Shown here: positions 63,518 through 64,000 of the stretch, one piece after another | Layout of the letters: every line of letters begins with the position of its first letter | Numbering within the stretch: the first letter of the stretch is position 1 | Assembly: GCF_011617465.1 (NCBI RefSeq) | Contig: NZ_CP050153.1 | Location: 1,798,001 to 1,862,000 of the forward strand | Direction: 5' to 3' | DNA from: Brevibacterium pigmentatum | GTDB taxonomy: Bacteria > Actinomycetota > Actinomycetes > Actinomycetales > Brevibacteriaceae | Length of the DNA stretch: 64,000 nt | Position numbers and translations under genes: made by a program | The notes under the pieces: model-generated | Databases searched by the model: none | Told to the model about the DNA's origin: nothing | What the model saw: only the letters and a program-made list of their open reading frames with translations

Positions 63518-64000
63518 CTATTCCCGGGTCTCCGACGGGGAATGGACGGCCGCCTCGGGGCGGGCTGCCTGCAGGACCGCCTCGGCGATGGTGTTGGCAT
63601 CGAAATCGAGGGTCGCCACATGCCGGGACTGACGCAGAGCGACGATTCTCGGCGGGTGCGGAAGGTTCGATCGCAGCGCCCGCAGCGTCCGCGGGCCCAC
63701 GACATTGTCCTCTCCGGAGACCATGGCGGTGACGGGGCAGTCGACCTTCCACAGATCGTCGCGCACGAAGCTCAGCGCACGATGGAACGTGGCCAAGGGA
63801 GCCACCGGCGTCCGGTCGTAGGCGTACTCGTCGCGGTCCGGGTGGGCGATGTCCCCGCCGATGGACGGGATCGTGCGCACGACGTGCCGGAGCACCGGCA
63901 GCAGAGAAGCGAAGGGCGAGTCGACATAGAGGGCGGGGTTGACGACGATGCCCTCGGCGGCGATCGCGCGGGCGATCGGCACCCAGGAGACGGGAGAGCC
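63518..64000 (-). CDS. Alpha/beta-hydrolase (C-terminal part, 5' end outside window)
   Basis: About 160 residues are visible and the frame is open to the window edge, so the N-terminus with the nucleophile is missing. The end shows the acid residue region MVSGEDNVVGPRTL and the catalytic histidine in SRHVATLDFD, the usual Asp-His order of alpha/beta hydrolases. It probably encodes a carboxylesterase or thioesterase-like enzyme; the substrate is unknown. Confidence 0.8.
   Translation of the reverse strand, partial: GSPVSWVPIARAIAAEGIVVNPALYVDSPFASLLPVLRHVVRTIPSIGGDIAHPDRDEYAYDRTPVAPLATFHRALSFVRDDLWKVDCPVTAMVSGEDNVVGPRTLRALRSNLPHPPRIVALRQSRHVATLDFDANTIAEAVLQAARPEAAVHSPSETRE

Overview
The window is a compact, high-GC, leader-poor chromosomal segment of an actinobacterium. 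The evidence is a mycothione reductase (mycothiol redox chemistry), a FasR-type regulator ahead of a fabD-fabH-acpP-fabF operon, homodimeric AceE, the actinobacterial bc1-aa3 supercomplex genes (diheme QcrC, CtaF), GlnE with two glutamine synthetases, and many actinobacteria-only families (DUF3145, DUF3052, DUF3043, DUF4191). From remembered gene content and order I lean to Micrococcales, probably Brevibacterium, but nothing in the sequence proves the genus. The stretch 24-63 kb largely follows the gene neighbourhood remembered for Mycobacterium tuberculosis Rv2190-Rv2222 (trpD/ctaE-qcrCAB, ctaC, dlaT, lipB-lipA, glnA1-glnE-glnA2). Apart from one ~1 kb lower-GC stretch (54.7-55.7 kb), this is core chromosome. 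I see no prophage, CRISPR array or intact insertion sequence.

Layout. 0-3 kb: end of an MFS exporter, a degenerate EAL-DICT sensor, a CAT-anticodon tRNA (probably Ile2) and DUF3145. 3-11 kb (minus): fabF, acpP, fabH, fabD, fasR and aceE, which together make acetyl-CoA and turn it into fatty acids. 11-18 kb (mixed): DUF3052 with an AhpE-like peroxiredoxin, a HIT protein, a TipA-like MerR regulator, a PLP sulfur-amino-acid enzyme divergent from its probable Lrp regulator, two divergent cupins, tRNA-Val, a TetR regulator and tRNA-Pro. 18-28 kb: uracil permease, biotin synthase broken by an in-frame TGA, acyl-CoA ligase, Nif3-like and zinc-ribbon proteins, YaaA, RNase P RNA, polyphosphate glucokinase, methionine aminopeptidase and a GntR regulator.

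28-38 kb is the nitrogen block: alanine dehydrogenase, glnA2-glnE, mycothione reductase and glnA1, bracketed by two near-identical 64-nt palindromes. 38-48 kb is the lipoate/2-oxoacid dehydrogenase block: lipA and lipB make and attach lipoyl groups, sucB/dlaT carries two lipoyl domains, lpdA reoxidises them, and AceE at 8-11 kb is the matching E1. A pseudokinase-like membrane protein, pepA and pyrD lie in the same block. 48-60 kb: an M20 peptidase, erpA, aat, then ctaC-ctaD-ctaF facing ctaE-qcrC-qcrA-qcrB. 60-64 kb: trpD, a DEDDh-UvrC-like nuclease, a small membrane protein and the end of an alpha/beta hydrolase.

The most interesting signals are: the in-frame stop splitting bioB; a shared 18-nt motif in front of both aa3/bc1 operons; two 64-nt palindromes whose cores are inverted relative to each other (plus an unrelated third hairpin of the same length); a map gene whose conserved N-terminus lies upstream of any ordinary start codon; GlnR-like tandem repeats before glnA1; a textbook MerR promoter that appears leaderless; and the ~1 kb unexplained low-GC stretch.
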